Assembly: GCF_024166365.1 (NCBI RefSeq)
Contig: NC_064824.1
Location: 48,398,608 to 48,462,607, forward strand
Source of the DNA: Elephas maximus indicus
Lineage: Eukaryota; Chordata; Mammalia; Proboscidea; Elephantidae
Direction: 5' to 3'
DNA: 64,000 nt
The position numbers and the translations under genes were made by a program. Shown here piece by piece: positions 12,589 to 33,543 of this stretch; position 1 is the first letter of the stretch; every line of letters begins with the position of its first letter. The notes below the pieces were generated by a model that saw nothing but the letters and a program-made list of their open reading frames with translations, had not been told where the DNA came from and did not search any database.

Positions 12589-12999
12589 TGTTAGTTATCT
12601 AGTGCTGCTATAACAAAAATACCGAAGTGGGTGGCTTTAACAAACAGAAATTAATTTTCCAACAGTTTAGGATGCTTTAAGCACCAGCTATTTTTTTATA
12701 GGGAAAGGCTTTACCTCTCTTGTCAGCTCTGAGGGAAGGCCTTGTCTCTTTTTCAGCTTCTGTTTCTTGGCTCCTTGGCGATCTTCACGTTGCATGGCAT
12801 CTATCTTCCCCCATCTCTGTTGCTTGCTTGCTTGGTCTGTTTTTATATCTCAAAAAAAGATTGATTTAAGACATGCCTACACTAATGCTACCTCACTAAC
12901 ACAACAAAGAAAACTTATTCCCAAATAGGATTATAACCACAGGTATAGGGGTCAGGATTTACAATAAATATTTTGGGGGGCACAATTCAATCTGTAACA
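12589..12999 (-). mobile_element. Solo LTR, ERVL-MaLR-like
   Basis: On the minus strand it starts TGTTACAGATTGAATTGTG and ends ...ATAACTAACA, the TG...CA layout of a retroviral LTR, 411 bp. The same family recurs at 32,486-32,863, 38,729-39,137 and, as a sister type, 43,841-44,337. The position of the AATAAA seen in the 43.8 kb copy reads AATTAA here. A target duplication is not clear. Confidence 0.75.
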
Positions 13000-13199
13000 C
13001 CTCCCTATCATGTTTTCCTCATATAGAAAAAGGTCTGAGGCTGAAGCAAATGTAAGGAATAATTCTCAAATCACCTTATTATATTTTCTATGAATTGATT
13101 CCCACTTTCTCCTGTACAAATTAGTTAGCACAACCCTGACTGACAAGGATGACAAAAAGGCATGACATTTACTTCCATGAGCTAACTCCATAGACAGAA

Positions 13200-13360
13200 C
13201 TTGATTCATTGCCAAAAAACCTTACCAACTCATTGTTTATTTACATCTTATAGATGAGGAAGCTGAAGGCCCAAAATCACAAGGCCAGTAAGTTGTTAGC
13301 ACTGCTAAAAAATCAATCTCACATTTGTCCAGCTACATAACCCATGCTCTTATTCACTGT
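13200..13360. mobile_element. MIR-like fragment
   Basis: 'tcttatagatgaggaagctgaaggcc' and 'acaaggccagtaagttg' match the MIR core region loosely. Confidence 0.45.
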
Positions 13361-15266
13361 GTTATGGACTGGCACACAGGCAATGGTTCTCTGACACACA
13401 GGACTGCTTGCTTAGTCGGCTAGGTGAGGTTTGTTGTCAAATGCCTTTGAGTTGGTTCCTACTCATAGCAATCCTATGTACAACAGAACGAAACACTGCC
13501 GTGTCCTGCACCATCCTCACAACCGTTGCTATGTTCCAGCCCATTGTTGCAGCCACTGTGTCAATCCATCTCATTGAGGGTCTTTCTCTCTTTAGCTGGC
13601 CCTCTACTTTACCAATCATATTATCTTTCTCCAGGGGCTGGTCCCTTCTGATAACTTCTCCAAAGTACATTAGATGAAGTCTCTTCATCTTCACTTCTAA
13701 GGAGCATTCCAGCTGTACTTCTTCCAAGACAGACTTGTTCGTACTTCTGGCAGCCCATAGTATATTCAATACGCTTTGAAAATACCATAATTCAAAGGCA
13801 TCAATTCTTCAGTCTTCTTTACTCATTGTCCAGCTTCATGCATGTGAGGTAACTGAAAATATCCTGGCTTGGGTCAGGCATGCTTTAGTCCTCAAAGTGA
13901 CATCTTTGCTTTTCAACACTTTAAAGAGGTCTCTTACAGCAGATTTGCACAATGCGATACATATTTCTCGACTACTGCTTCCATGGGCATTGATTGTCGA
14001 TCCAAGTAAAATGAAATCCTTGATAACGTCAATCTTTTCTCCGCTTAACATGATGTTGTTTATTGGCCCAGTTGTGAGGATTTTTGTTTTCTTTATGTTG
14101 AGGTATAATCCATACTGAAGGCTGTATAGTCTTTGATCTCCATCGGTAAGTGTTTCAAGTCATCTTCACCCTCAGTAGGCAAGGTTGTGTCATCTGTATA
14201 CCACAGGATGTTAATGAGTCTTTCTTCAATTCATATAATCCATCTTCTCGGATTACTTTCTCAGCATACCGATTGAAAAAGTATGGTGAAAGGATACAAC
14301 CCTGATGCACACCTTTCCTGATTTTATACCATATAGTATCCCCTTGTTCTGTTTAAACGACTGCCTCTTGGTCTATGTACAGGTTTAGCATGAGCACAAT
14401 TTAGTGTCCTGGAATTCCCAATCTTTGTAATGTTATCCATAATTTGTTATGAGCCACACATTTGAATGCCTTTGCATAGTCAATAAAACACAAGTAAACA
14501 TCTCTCTGGTATTCTCTGCTTTCAGCCAGGATCCATCTGACAGCAGCAATGATATTTTTCATTCCAGCTCCTCTTCTAAATCTGGCTTGAATTTCTGGCA
14601 GTTCCCTGTTGATGTACTGTTGCAAGCATTGTTTTTTTTTTTTTTTTTTTAATTATCTTTGGTGAAATTTTGCTTGTGTGCAATACTAACATGTTTTCAA
14701 TAACGTCCGCATTCCGTTGGATCACCGTTCTTTGGAATGGGCACAAATACGGATCTGTTCCAGCCAGTTGAACAAATGGCTGTCTTTCAAATTTCTTGGC
14801 ATAGATGAGTGAGTGCTTCCAGCATTGCAACCATTTTTTGAAACATCTCAGTTGGTATTCCATCAATTCCTGGAACCTTGTTTTTCACCAATGCCTTCAG
14901 TGCAACTTGGACTTCTCCCTTTAGTACCATCGGTTCTTGATCATATGCTACCTCCTGAAATGCTTGAACATCGACTAATTCTTTTTGGTATAGTGACTCT
15001 GTGTATTCCTTGCATCATCTCTTGATGCTTCCTGTGTCATTCAGTTTTTTTTCCATAGAATCTTTCAGTACTGCAACTCAAGGCTTGAATTTTTTCTCCA
15101 ATTCTTTCACTTTGAGAAATGCTGAGCGTGTTCTTCCCTTTGGTTTTCTAACTCTAGGTCTTTGCACATTTTACTATAATGCTTCGCTTTGTCTTCTCTA
15201 GCTGCCCTTGAAACCTTCCATTCAGCTCTTTTACTTCATCGTTTCTTCCATTCAATTTAGCTACTC

Positions 15267-15279
15267 TATGTTCAAAAGC
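15267..15279 (+). repeat. Target-site duplication, left
   Basis: TATGTTCAAAAGC, identical to 15,447-15,459; it brackets the SINE inserted in the RTE. Confidence 0.9.
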
Positions 15280-15446
15280 GGAAACCCTGGTGGCGTAGTG
15301 GTTAAGTGCTACGGGTGCTAACCCAGAGGTCAGCAGTTCAAATCCGCCAGGCGCTCCTTGGAAACCCTATGGGGCAGTTCTACTCTGTCCTATAGGGTCG
15401 CTATGAGTCGGAATCAACTCGACGGCAGTGGGTTTGGTTTTTTTGG
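15280..15446 (+). mobile_element. Afrotherian SINE nested inside RTE LINE
   Basis: Head 'ggaaaccctggtggcgtagt', B-box-like 'ggtcagcagttcaaatccgc' and a well-kept tail 'tatagggtcgctatgagtcg', then GTTTGGTTTTTTTGG. Flanked by a perfect 13-bp duplication, so it is a relatively young insertion, later than the RTE. Confidence 0.95.
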
Positions 15447-15459
15447 TATGTTCAAAAGC
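15447..15459 (+). repeat. Target-site duplication, right
   Basis: TATGTTCAAAAGC, perfect match to 15,267-15,279. Confidence 0.9.
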
Positions 15460-17070
15460 AAGTTTCAGAGTCTCTTTTGACATCCATTTTGGTCTTTTCT
15501 TTCTTTCTTGTCTTTTTAATGACCTTTTGCCTTCTTCGTGTATGATGTCCTCTATGTCATTCTACAACTCGTCTGGTCTTCGGTCATTAGTGTTCAATGT
15601 GTCAAATCTATTCTTGAGATAATCTCTCAATACAGGTGGAATATACTCAAGGTCATACTTTGGCCTTCACAGGCTTGTTTTCATTTTCTTTAGCTTCAAT
15701 TTGAACTTGCATATGAGCAATTGATGGTCTTTTCTGTAATCTGCCCCTGGCCTTATTCTGACGGACGATATTGAGCTTCTTCACTGTCTCTTTCCATAGA
15801 TGTAGTCGATTTGATTCCTGCGTACTCCATCTGGGAAGGTCCATGTGTCTAGTCACTGTTTATGTCGTTGATAAAAGGCATTTTCAATGAAGAAGTCATT
15901 GATCATCGTTTCTATCATCCAGGCCATGTTTTCCAACTACTGATCCTCCTTCTTTGTTTTCAACTTTAGCATTTCAATCACCGGTAATCATCAATGCATC
16001 TTGATTGCATGTTTGATCAATTTCAGGCTGCAGAAGCTGGTAAAAAATCTTCAGTTTCTTCATCTTTGGCATTAGTGGTTGGTGTGTAAAGTTGAATACC
16101 TGTATTAACTGGTCTGCCTTGTAAGCATATGGGTATTACCCTGTCACTGACAGTGTTGTACTTCCAGATAGATCTTGAAATGTCCTTTTTGATGATGAAT
16201 GCAACACCGTTCCTCTTCAATTTATCATTGCCAGCATAGTAGACCATATACTTGTCTAATTCAAAGTGGCCAATACCCATGAATTTCAGCTCACTAATGC
16301 CTAGAATATCAATCTTCAAGCGTTCCACTCATTTTTGACAACTTCTAGTTTTCCTTGATTCATACTTTGTACACTCCACATTATGACTGCTAGTGGATTT
16401 TTTTTTTTTTTTTTTAGTGGATATTTGCAGCTGTTTCTTCTTATTTCGAGCTGAGCCACATCAGCATATGAAGGTCTCAAAAGCTTTACAACATCCACAT
16501 CATTAAGGTTGACTCTACTTTGAGGAGGCAGCTCTTCCCCAGTAGAATATTGAGTGCCTTCCAACCTGAGGGGCTCATCTTCCAGCACTATACCAGACAG
16601 TGTTCCACTGCTATCCATGAGGTTTTCACTGGTTAACCTTTTTCAGAAGTAGATCACCAGGTCCTTCTTCCTACTCTGTCTTAGTCTGGAAGCTCTGCTT
16701 AAACCTGTCCACCGTGGGTGACCCTGCTGGTATTTGAAATACCAGTGACATAGCTTTCAGCATCACAGGAACACAGAAGCCACCACAGTACAACAAACTG
16801 ACAGACAAGTGGTGGAGGTGAGGCTTACTAGCATTAAAAGAAAAAAGAAATTCACATTTTAATGTCTGAAAATTAGACATTAAAAAAAAATATGTTAATG
16901 TGTAATGAAGTCATAGATCTTTTATGTGTATGGTTAGGCTGCATCCTACAGAAAACAAATGCTGTGAATGGAGAAGAAAAGAAACCTATTAAATGTTGCA
17001 ATGAAATTTCAGGGTAGGGCAATTACTACCAGCCAACCAGTTTAAACCTAGTAAATACCCTTAAGATATC

Positions 17071-17409
17071 ATTAGTGGTTTAGTGGTAGGATTCTAGCCT
17101 TCTAGGAGGGAGACCTAGGTTTGGTTACAGGCCAATGCACCTCATATGCTGCCATCCTCCATGTATCACTGGAGACTTGCATGTTGCCATGATGCTTAAC
17201 AGGTTTCAGCGGAGCTTCCAGACTAAGACAAACTAGGAAGGAAGGCCTAGAGATCTATCTCCAAAAACCAGCCAGTGAAAATCTTATAAATCACAACAGT
17301 TCAACCTGCAAACAATTAAGGGGATGGAGCAGGATCAGCCAGCATTTCATTCCATCGTGGGTGGGGTCGCCATGAGTCAGGGGCCTACTTGACAGCAGCT
17401 AACAATGAC
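17071..17409 (+). mobile_element. tRNA-Gly-headed SINE
   Basis: The head 'ttagtggtaggattctagcc' and 'gggagacctaggtttggtt' copy the A- and B-box halves of tRNA-Gly. The middle 'gagcttccagactaagac' is shared with the 5' region of the RTE LINE on its coding strand (reverse complement near 16,680-16,710). The tail reads 'gtcgccatgagtcaggggcc', ending in AACAATGACAATAAC. Confidence 0.8.
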
Positions 17410-17655
17410 AATAACAAATCCCACTAAGCATTTTAGAAACACTAATCTGGTAGTGGCCTATAGGACAAATTGAGGGCATGGGGATGGGTAGAGCAGAGCC
17501 AGGGAGGCCAGTTAAAATATTATAATCCAGGTCCAAGCTAATTAGAGAACTGGCAAAAAGAATGGAAAAGAAGAAACAAATACAAGAGATGTTATGGAGA
17601 CAGAATCCAAAACACTTGGCAATTTATAGAATGAAGGAAAAAATTGTGGGTTTTC
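17410..17655 (+). repeat. Local direct duplication, copy A
   Basis: Starts AATAACAAATCCCACTAAGC. It aligns over its whole length with 18,300-18,609, including 'atggagacagaatccaaaac' and 'ttggcaatttatagaatgaa'. Its middle part resembles an ancient LINE fragment. Confidence 0.85.
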
Positions 17656-18299
17656 TCGTCTGGGAGGGAGCTTCCAGGGGAGAGGGAAGTTGTTTGGTTG
17701 GTATTTTTTAATAAACTTTAGACAGTTAACCATAAACATTCATCTTCATCAGGAATGTATGCTCTGTCTATCTGTACTGCACTTGCAGACAGGCTGTGCC
17801 TTAAATTTCCAAGCAGCCATAAGACTGCTAGGTATAAGGCATGTACACCCACAGGCATCAACCATTCCATGGGTGCCACGTCCATCTGTAATCCAGCTGG
17901 ACACAGCAGACACTACACAGTGTTGGCAAAGTGAAAGCCATTATTACTTATAGAAAGCAAACAGTAAACAATAACAACAGATTCTCAAAAGGAGAACCGC
18001 TTACCCTTTCCCAAATTATCTACGTCCATTCTTATGTGTCTGGCTCCTGCTACCACACACTGAGGCTTCTGCTCTGTCGCTGGTCCTCGCTGGGCTTTGC
18101 CTCAACAGCAGGAAGACCTCCTACACAAAATCTCCTGAGCCTCTGCCACTGGGCCCTTCTAAGCCTCTGCAGCTGGCTCCTGCCATGCTACCTGGGCCTG
18201 CGGGGCTCTCTTGCCACCACACAACCCGGCCCCCACTGCCCAGGGAGGGAGGCGTGCAACCCCTGCACAAAGCACACTCAGGTCTCTCTTGCCCCGCCC
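17656..18299. other. LTR-like GC-richer spacer between duplicated copies
   Basis: It ends with 'gcacactcaggtctct' just before copy A'; the same string occurs at about 18,727 after copy A', which suggests the repeat unit includes part of this spacer. The open frames here are low-complexity and not called. Confidence 0.45.
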
Positions 18300-18609
18300 A
18301 ATAACAAATACCACTAAGCATTTTAGAAACACTAATGGTTGTGGGTTAATCTGGTTTTTAGTATGTAGGATGAATTGAGGGCATGGGGATGGTAAAGCAA
18401 ATCCAGGAAGGCCAGTTAGAACATTGTAATAACCCCCCCAAAAAAACATCAACCAAACCGGTTGCCATCGGGTCAATACTGACCCAGGTACAAGCTAATT
18501 AGAGAAGTGACAAAAAGAATGGAAAAGAACAAATACAAGAGATGGTATGGAGACAGAATCCAAAACACTTGGCAATTTATAGAATGAAGGAAAGAAATTG
18601 TGGTGTTTC
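18300..18609 (+). repeat. Local direct duplication, copy A'
   Basis: Second copy of 17,410-17,655 about 890 bp downstream. It carries an extra insert near 18,425-18,483 whose 'gttgccatcgggtcaatactg' looks like a reversed SINE tail. Confidence 0.85.
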
Positions 18610-19372
18610 TCAAACAGGTGCTATAGCTCTTTTAACTCAGCTGGCAAGCCTCTTGTCCAGAGGATCCAGTTCCATCCTGCTATAGGAAAACCCCTACACA
18701 GGATCCTCTGAGGCAACTTCCACACAGGGCACACTCAGGTCTCTGCCCTGCACAGGCAGGTGTTAGGACTCTTTTGGCTTGGCTGGCAAGCTTCTTGCCT
18801 AAAGGTGCTCAGCCATCACCCCGTGGGTCAGCAAGCACACCAAAGCTGCCTTGCTCCATGGACCAGCAAACCCACCAGCACTGTCTCTTGCCGTGTGGCG
18901 CCTTCTTCAGTGTTACAGCTCTTCCTTCTAGATCTAGGAGGTTCTCAGAGCAGGGGCCCGGAGTCCTTGGTCCAAAGGACGTGCTCTGCTCCAGGCTCTT
19001 TATGATGGTAGAGAGGCCCTCCCCAATCCCTACCCCTGTGGAATTCGCCCTTATATATTCAAACCCCTTGTCAATTTCAGGGCATGGTCCTTCCACCCGG
19101 ACCACAAACTGACCAATCCCCTAGACGGACTGCAAGTCACTCAATTTGCATAGTAAACTGACCAATCCCTTACAAGATGTGACCCAGTGAATCATTTGGG
19201 GGGATTTATAAGATCCACGACTATTCCTATATTCTTTACAGTTTTCTCTATTTCTTACTAGCCAATCTCTGGTTACTCCAATACCATTATACTGTAGTTA
19301 ATAATTCTTTAAATGTTCCCTGTCCAAATTACTATGTGGCATCTCTCTCCTGATTGGACCCACACTGATACA
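18610..19372. mobile_element. Degraded LTR-like repeats
   Basis: The first two thirds resemble 8,426-9,184. The last part, 'aaattactatgtggcatctc' to 'ctgattggacccacactgat', has the look of an ERVL-type LTR terminus. The family is not identified. Confidence 0.5.
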
Positions 19373-19808
19373 AACTCCTAGGAAAGAAATAAAGACAAAA
19401 CACTTTTTTAACTTGAAGAAACTATCAGGCACTTTATAAAGGCAGCAGTTTCCCATGATACGTCTCTTTTACTCACACAGAAATGAAACTATATTTACAG
19501 AACCGGAAATTATTTACACTTTGGGATTTAGATGGCAAAAAAAGTGAAAACATGTATTTTCTTATGCTTTCCTACTGATATGAACTGTTCAAATAATCAT
19601 AATTAGAATTGCTTATTTTGAGATGTACAAAGTGAATACATATTATTATCTATTAAACTAGGAGGGTCGCTGCCATGACGTACTTAAAATTGGTTAAATA
19701 CTTAAAATTGGTAAATTCAGGGGAGTCAGAGACAACAACAAAACAGTTTACAAGCTCCCTTACCCTCTTTAGTAAATAAGTTCTTAAAACCTGCTGTCAT
19801 CTGTTGAA
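19373..19808. other. Intergenic DNA, nothing recognised
   Basis: AT-rich, no supported feature. Confidence 0.4.
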
Positions 19809-20010
19809 AAGAGCACCAGTGGTGCGATGGTTAAGCATTCAGCTGCTAACCAAAAGGTCAGTGGTTCAAACCCACCAGCCGCTCCACAGGAGAAAGATGT
19901 GGCAGTCTGCCTCCATAAAGATGACAGCCTTGCAAACCCTATGGAGCAGTTCTACTCTGTCCTATAGGGTCGCTATGTGTCAGAATCAACTCAACAGCAA
20001 CAGGTTTTTA
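19809..20010 (+). mobile_element. Afrotherian tRNA-derived SINE
   Basis: Head 'gagcaccagtggtgcgatgg', B-box-like 'ggttcaaaccc', tail 'tatagggtcgctatgtgtca'. Full length. Confidence 0.93.
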
Positions 20011-20079
20011 TGGGTCATCTTTAAGGAAATATTTTAACTGTCTACGTAGAATTGAAATTAGTTTTATAAAAGGGAGAAC

Positions 20080-20270
20080 AGTACAGTAGTTCAGAGCATG
20101 GGCAAGTTATGTCTCTGTGCTTCAGTTTCTTCATCTGCGAAATGGGGATAAAAACATCACCTACCTCCTAGGGATGTTGTGAGGACGGAATGAGTGCAGG
20201 GTTGCACGAACGAAGGTATGAACAGCACTTGGAATTGTGTCTGGCAAATTAAATGTTGGCTATTGTTATC
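20080..20270 (+). mobile_element. MIR element
   Basis: 'cagtttcttcatctgcgaaa', 'tggggataaaaacatcacct' and 'gggatgttgtgaggacggaa' are the classic MIR core and 3' half. Confidence 0.8.
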
Positions 20271-20272
20271 CA

Positions 20273-20478
20273 CGGGAGTCTCTGGGTGGCGCAAACGGTT
20301 AAGCCCTTGACTACTAGCCAGAAGGTTGGCGGTATGAATCCACACAGAGGATCCTGGGAAGACGTGCCTAGCGATCCGCTTTCAAAAGGTCACATCCTTG
20401 AAAACCCCGTGGGGCAGGTGTACTCTGCACACGTATGGTTGCCACAAGTCAGAATCAACTTGATGGCAACTAACAAAC
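20273..20478 (+). mobile_element. Afrotherian tRNA-derived SINE
   Basis: Head 'gagtctctgggtggcgcaaa', tail 'gttgccacaagtcagaatca', ending TAACAAACA. It joins the MIR directly. Confidence 0.9.
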
Positions 20479-20944
20479 ATTATCATTCACAATTTTATCC
20501 TCAAATGCTATTACTTTAGCACTATAACTACTAAATAAAAAGGGAAAAAAGACACTACAATTTCTTTCAAAATTCTTTATAACAGGAGCATGAACATTTT
20601 ATAAGCCTTTAGTTAAATAAGCAGCAGTAAAAGTACTCCACGTGCCCAGCAGTCTTGTAACGATGGGATTCAGTCAAGTTATGATAATCTGCCTCAAAAA
20701 TACTTTCCATTTAAGAAGCATCTCGAGTGGTGTTTGTCAGCATTCTAAGTCTATTTAGAGTGAACACAAACTTTGTAAATGCTAAGAAATTACAACAGCA
20801 TAAAAGTAAGTATTCAAACTTCTCATATGTTAGAATTAAGGCTACTTCTTTTTCTAATAATTTGGGCTGCAGAGAAAATTTGATCTCCTCAAAGTTTAGT
20901 AAGTTTCCCCCGCCCAAAGTTTTATATCTCAGATATTATCTTTA
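20479..20944. other. Downstream of RBM43, possible 3' UTR
   Basis: AT-rich. I found no AATAAA on the minus strand between 20.5 and 21.2 kb, so the RBM43 poly(A) site is not placed. Confidence 0.35.
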
Positions 20945-21175
20945 TAATCAGACAGCCTGGGCTAACTCCAGCCTCATCCCTTGCCAGCTATATAACTTTG
21001 GAAAAGTGTTTTAACATCTCCAAATCTTAGTTTCCTCGCCTATAACGTGAACATAGTTATTCCTACAATGAAAGTTAGTTGTAAGGATTAAATGAGATAA
21101 TGCCTGGAAAGCTAACATATGCACAGCATAGTCATTGCTCTATTGAGGACGCAGCCATTAACATTACTATTGCTG
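20945..21175 (+). mobile_element. MIR element
   Basis: 'ccttgccagctatataactt', 'cttagtttcctcgcctataa' and 'gttgtaaggattaaatgaga' follow MIR. It lies just after the RBM43 stop, so it is probably in its 3' UTR or immediately downstream, antisense to the gene. Confidence 0.75.
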
Positions 21176-21195
21176 AGATTTTGGTAACTAACTTT

Positions 21196-31275
<10,080 letters not shown>

Positions 31276-31350
31276 GGCAGAGGACAGACGCGCGCACCGC
31301 TGCCGCCAGGAAGCCCGAACCTAAGACGGTGGGGCCGGGTCGAATCAGTA

Positions 31351-31374
31351 GGTTTTGGTTTCGGTTTTGGTTCC
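31351..31374 (-). promoter_or_regulatory. IRF-like tract in RBM43 promoter
   Basis: Minus strand reads GGGAACCAAAACCGAAACC..., spaced like GAAANNGAAA with mismatches. It lies about 80-100 bp upstream of the proposed ATG. Interferon response elements have this spacing; function here is a guess. Confidence 0.35.
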
Positions 31375-31720
31375 CGCTCCCTTGGAGACAACACGTAAGA
31401 AGAGCGGCCCCTTAACTCCACCCTGATGTTCTTCACCTTCGCGGCCGCTGGGTGGGAGTTTGGATTCACGACTGCCGCTGCCAGTGCCTGTCGGGACACC
31501 CTTAGTAGTTCCCCAACTTTTGAAACTACAGTCGAGGGCCCGGAGCATTCCCGGCCAGGGACTTGGGGTTTCTGCGGGTGCTGAGTCTGTCCTGTGCTCA
31601 GTTGTAATCTGGATCCAATTTCCTACACCCTCATTATCTCCCCTGAGTCCTTCCCGACCTGGCGCCTGGGCCTTCTCTCCCAGCTCGTCGACTTCTCAGC
31701 CCAGCCCAAGCGAGGGTCAC

Positions 31721-32437
31721 CAAATGAAAAGTGCAAGATTCTTGCCATAAAAACCTCTCCACTTTGTCCACGCCACGCTCAGACACCTGAGTCTGGCATC
31801 TAAGAGGAACAGAGATACCCTTAGCTTCAAAGTCAGAAGAGCATAAAGAAAGGTAAATGGTTGGCAAATATGAAGCTGTACCCAACTCATAAGAAATACA
31901 TATTGAAATGCTGGAGTTACCATTTTTCCACGATTGGCAAAAATTAGAAAAAACAAAAACCCAGGGTTAGCCAGAGTATGAGAACACACCAATGTTGCTA
32001 TTAGTGAACCATATTTTTTCCCTTATCTATAAAAATGAAAAATAATGTTAAAATGCACAAACGCTTTCATTTAGCAATTGCATTTTAAAACTGAAGATAC
32101 AGGGCACAAGTGGCACTAAGATAATGTACAAAAATGTTAGTTATGTGATGCTCGTTGCACAGGTAACGATAATTAAAAAACAAAACTGGGAACCACCTAG
32201 TTTACAAATGAATGGAGCTGTAGAGCTATTATATGGTTGATGGTATATCCTTAAGACTATGAAGCTTTTAAAAAGAAATGAGGTAGATCTATATGTGGTT
32301 CCCAAATTTATATTCTCATCTCCAGATTCATACATCTAAATGCCCATTTAAATGTCTAAAAGCATCTGAAATTCAACAAGACCAAGCACAACTCTTCTTC
32401 TCTCCTTATCTCCCCCTCAGTAAAGGACAACACTACC
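31721..32437. other. Intergenic DNA between NMI and RBM43
   Basis: AT-rich; no feature recognised. Confidence 0.45.
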
Positions 32438-32485
32438 ACCCAAGGGGGTCCCTGGGTGATGCGAACGTTAAGACACTTGGCTGCT
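32438..32485 (+). mobile_element. SINE head fragment
   Basis: 'ggggtccctgggtgatgcga' to 'cacttggctgcta'; cut off by the LTR that follows. Confidence 0.7.
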
Positions 32486-32863
32486 ATCTTAGTTATCTAG
32501 TGCTGCTAAAACAGAAATATCACAAGTGGGTGGCTTTAAGCTAGAAGTCTGAATTCAGGGTGCCAGCTCTAGGGGAACTCTTTCTCTGTCAGCTCTAGAG
32601 GAAGGTCCTTATGTCTTCTGAGCTTCTGCTCCTGGGCAGTCTTCATGTGGCTTGGCATCTCTCTTACCCCATCTCTACTCCGCTTGATTGTTTAATCTCT
32701 TCTATATCTCAAAAGAAATTGACTCAAGATACACCCTACACTAATTCTGCCTCATTAACGTTAAGTAACAGAGACACTCCATTCCCAAGTGGGATTATAA
32801 CCACAGGCATAGAGGTTAGGATTTACAAATGTATTTTAGGGGGATATAATTCAATACATAACA
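32486..32863 (-). mobile_element. LTR, ERVL-MaLR-like, 3' LTR of a partial element
   Basis: Same family as the 12.6 and 38.7 kb copies (minus start TGTTATGTATTGAATT). A purine-only tract on the minus strand (32,864-32,880, GGGGG-rich) precedes it, as a polypurine tract precedes a 3' LTR, and internal sequence follows at higher coordinates. Confidence 0.75.
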
Positions 32864-33195
32864 TTCCACCCTCTGCCCCCCCAAAATTCATGTTCTTGCC
32901 ACATGCAAAACACATTGACTCCATCACATCATAGCAAAAGTCTTAAATCAATTGCAAGTCCAAAATCTCGTCTTCTGAAACATCCAAATCAAATATGGGT
33001 GAGACCCAGGTGTATTCCATCCTGGGGCAAAATTCCTCTTCATCTATGAACCTGTGAAATCTACAAGTTATCTGCTTCCAAAGTGCAATGGTAGAACAGG
33101 CACAAGGCAGACATTTCCATTACAAAAGGGAGAGATTGGAGGAAAAGAAGTGCACCAAGCAAGTACAAAACCTTGCAGAACACATTGGATAAGTT
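32864..33195 (-). mobile_element. MaLR internal sequence, fragment
   Basis: 'agtcttaaatcaattgcaag', 'ctatgaacctgtgaaatcta' and 'caatggtagaacaggcacaa' resemble the 3' internal region of MaLR (MST/THE1) elements. Non-coding by eye. Confidence 0.6.
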
Positions 33196-33344
33196 TAGGT
33201 TTAGAATCTAAAACCATTTCATTTCTGCCAGCATTTTAATATGAATTTAATTCTGCTAGCTGGCTCTTCATGAAACATGCTAACTAGAATAAAAGCTGTA
33301 CAAATGTTCTTTACCAAAGAGAACGTTACCTTCTCTGAAATTTC

Positions 33345-33543
33345 CCAGTTGCCATTGAGTTAATTCTGACTTATGATAACCCTATGTACGTCAGACTAGA
33401 ACTGCTCCATAGTGTTTTCAATGGCTAATTTTTCAGAAACAGATCACCAGGTCTTTCCTCCAAGGCACCTCTGGGTGGACTCAAACCACCAATCTTCTGG
33501 TTAGCAGCCAAGCACATTAACGTTTGCACCACCCAGGGATTCC
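33345..33543 (-). mobile_element. Afrotherian tRNA-derived SINE
   Basis: Tail 'tgccattgagttaattctga' first, then 'cagaaacagatcaccaggtc', head 'ttgcaccacccagggattcc'. The middle matches RTE 5' sequence at about 16,640-16,665. Confidence 0.9.

Larger units (their letters stand above)
13437..16328 (-). pseudogene. RTE ORF2 remnant, inactivated
   Basis: Fragments in several frames: 16,023-16,328 endonuclease; 14,401-14,625 RT (RFRRGAGMKNIIAAVRWILA, YLCFIDYAKAF); 13,836-14,051 (KDFILLGSTINAHGSSSREI); 13,437-13,769 C-terminus with RPSMRWIDTVAATM. The family protein combines endonuclease and reverse transcriptase. Stops and frame changes between blocks exclude function. Confidence 0.85.
13430..16830 (-). 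mobile_element. RTE-class LINE, nearly full length, decayed
   Basis: Read on the minus strand: a 5' region near 16.6-16.83 kb, an endonuclease fragment (KIDILGISELK, then QLYTPTTNAKDEETEDF, 16,023-16,328), reverse transcriptase pieces with a YTDDT box at about 14,180-14,200 and the RTE C-terminal tail (NILWAARSTNKSVLEEVQLE, GEVIRRDQPLEKDNM) ending near 13,437. The 3' end lacks a long AAC tail. Many frameshifts and stops make it inactive. A SINE is inserted at 15,280-15,446, and two pure T runs (14,632-14,650; 16,398-16,416) interrupt it. Confidence 0.9.

Noticed and set aside
17071-17130. tRNA-Gly gene
   Set aside because: A- and B-box halves match, but arms do not close into a cloverleaf and a SINE body follows.
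18121-18476. Overlapping GC-rich frames as a gene
   Set aside because: They sit in a duplicated, repeat-derived segment, with no splice or domain evidence.
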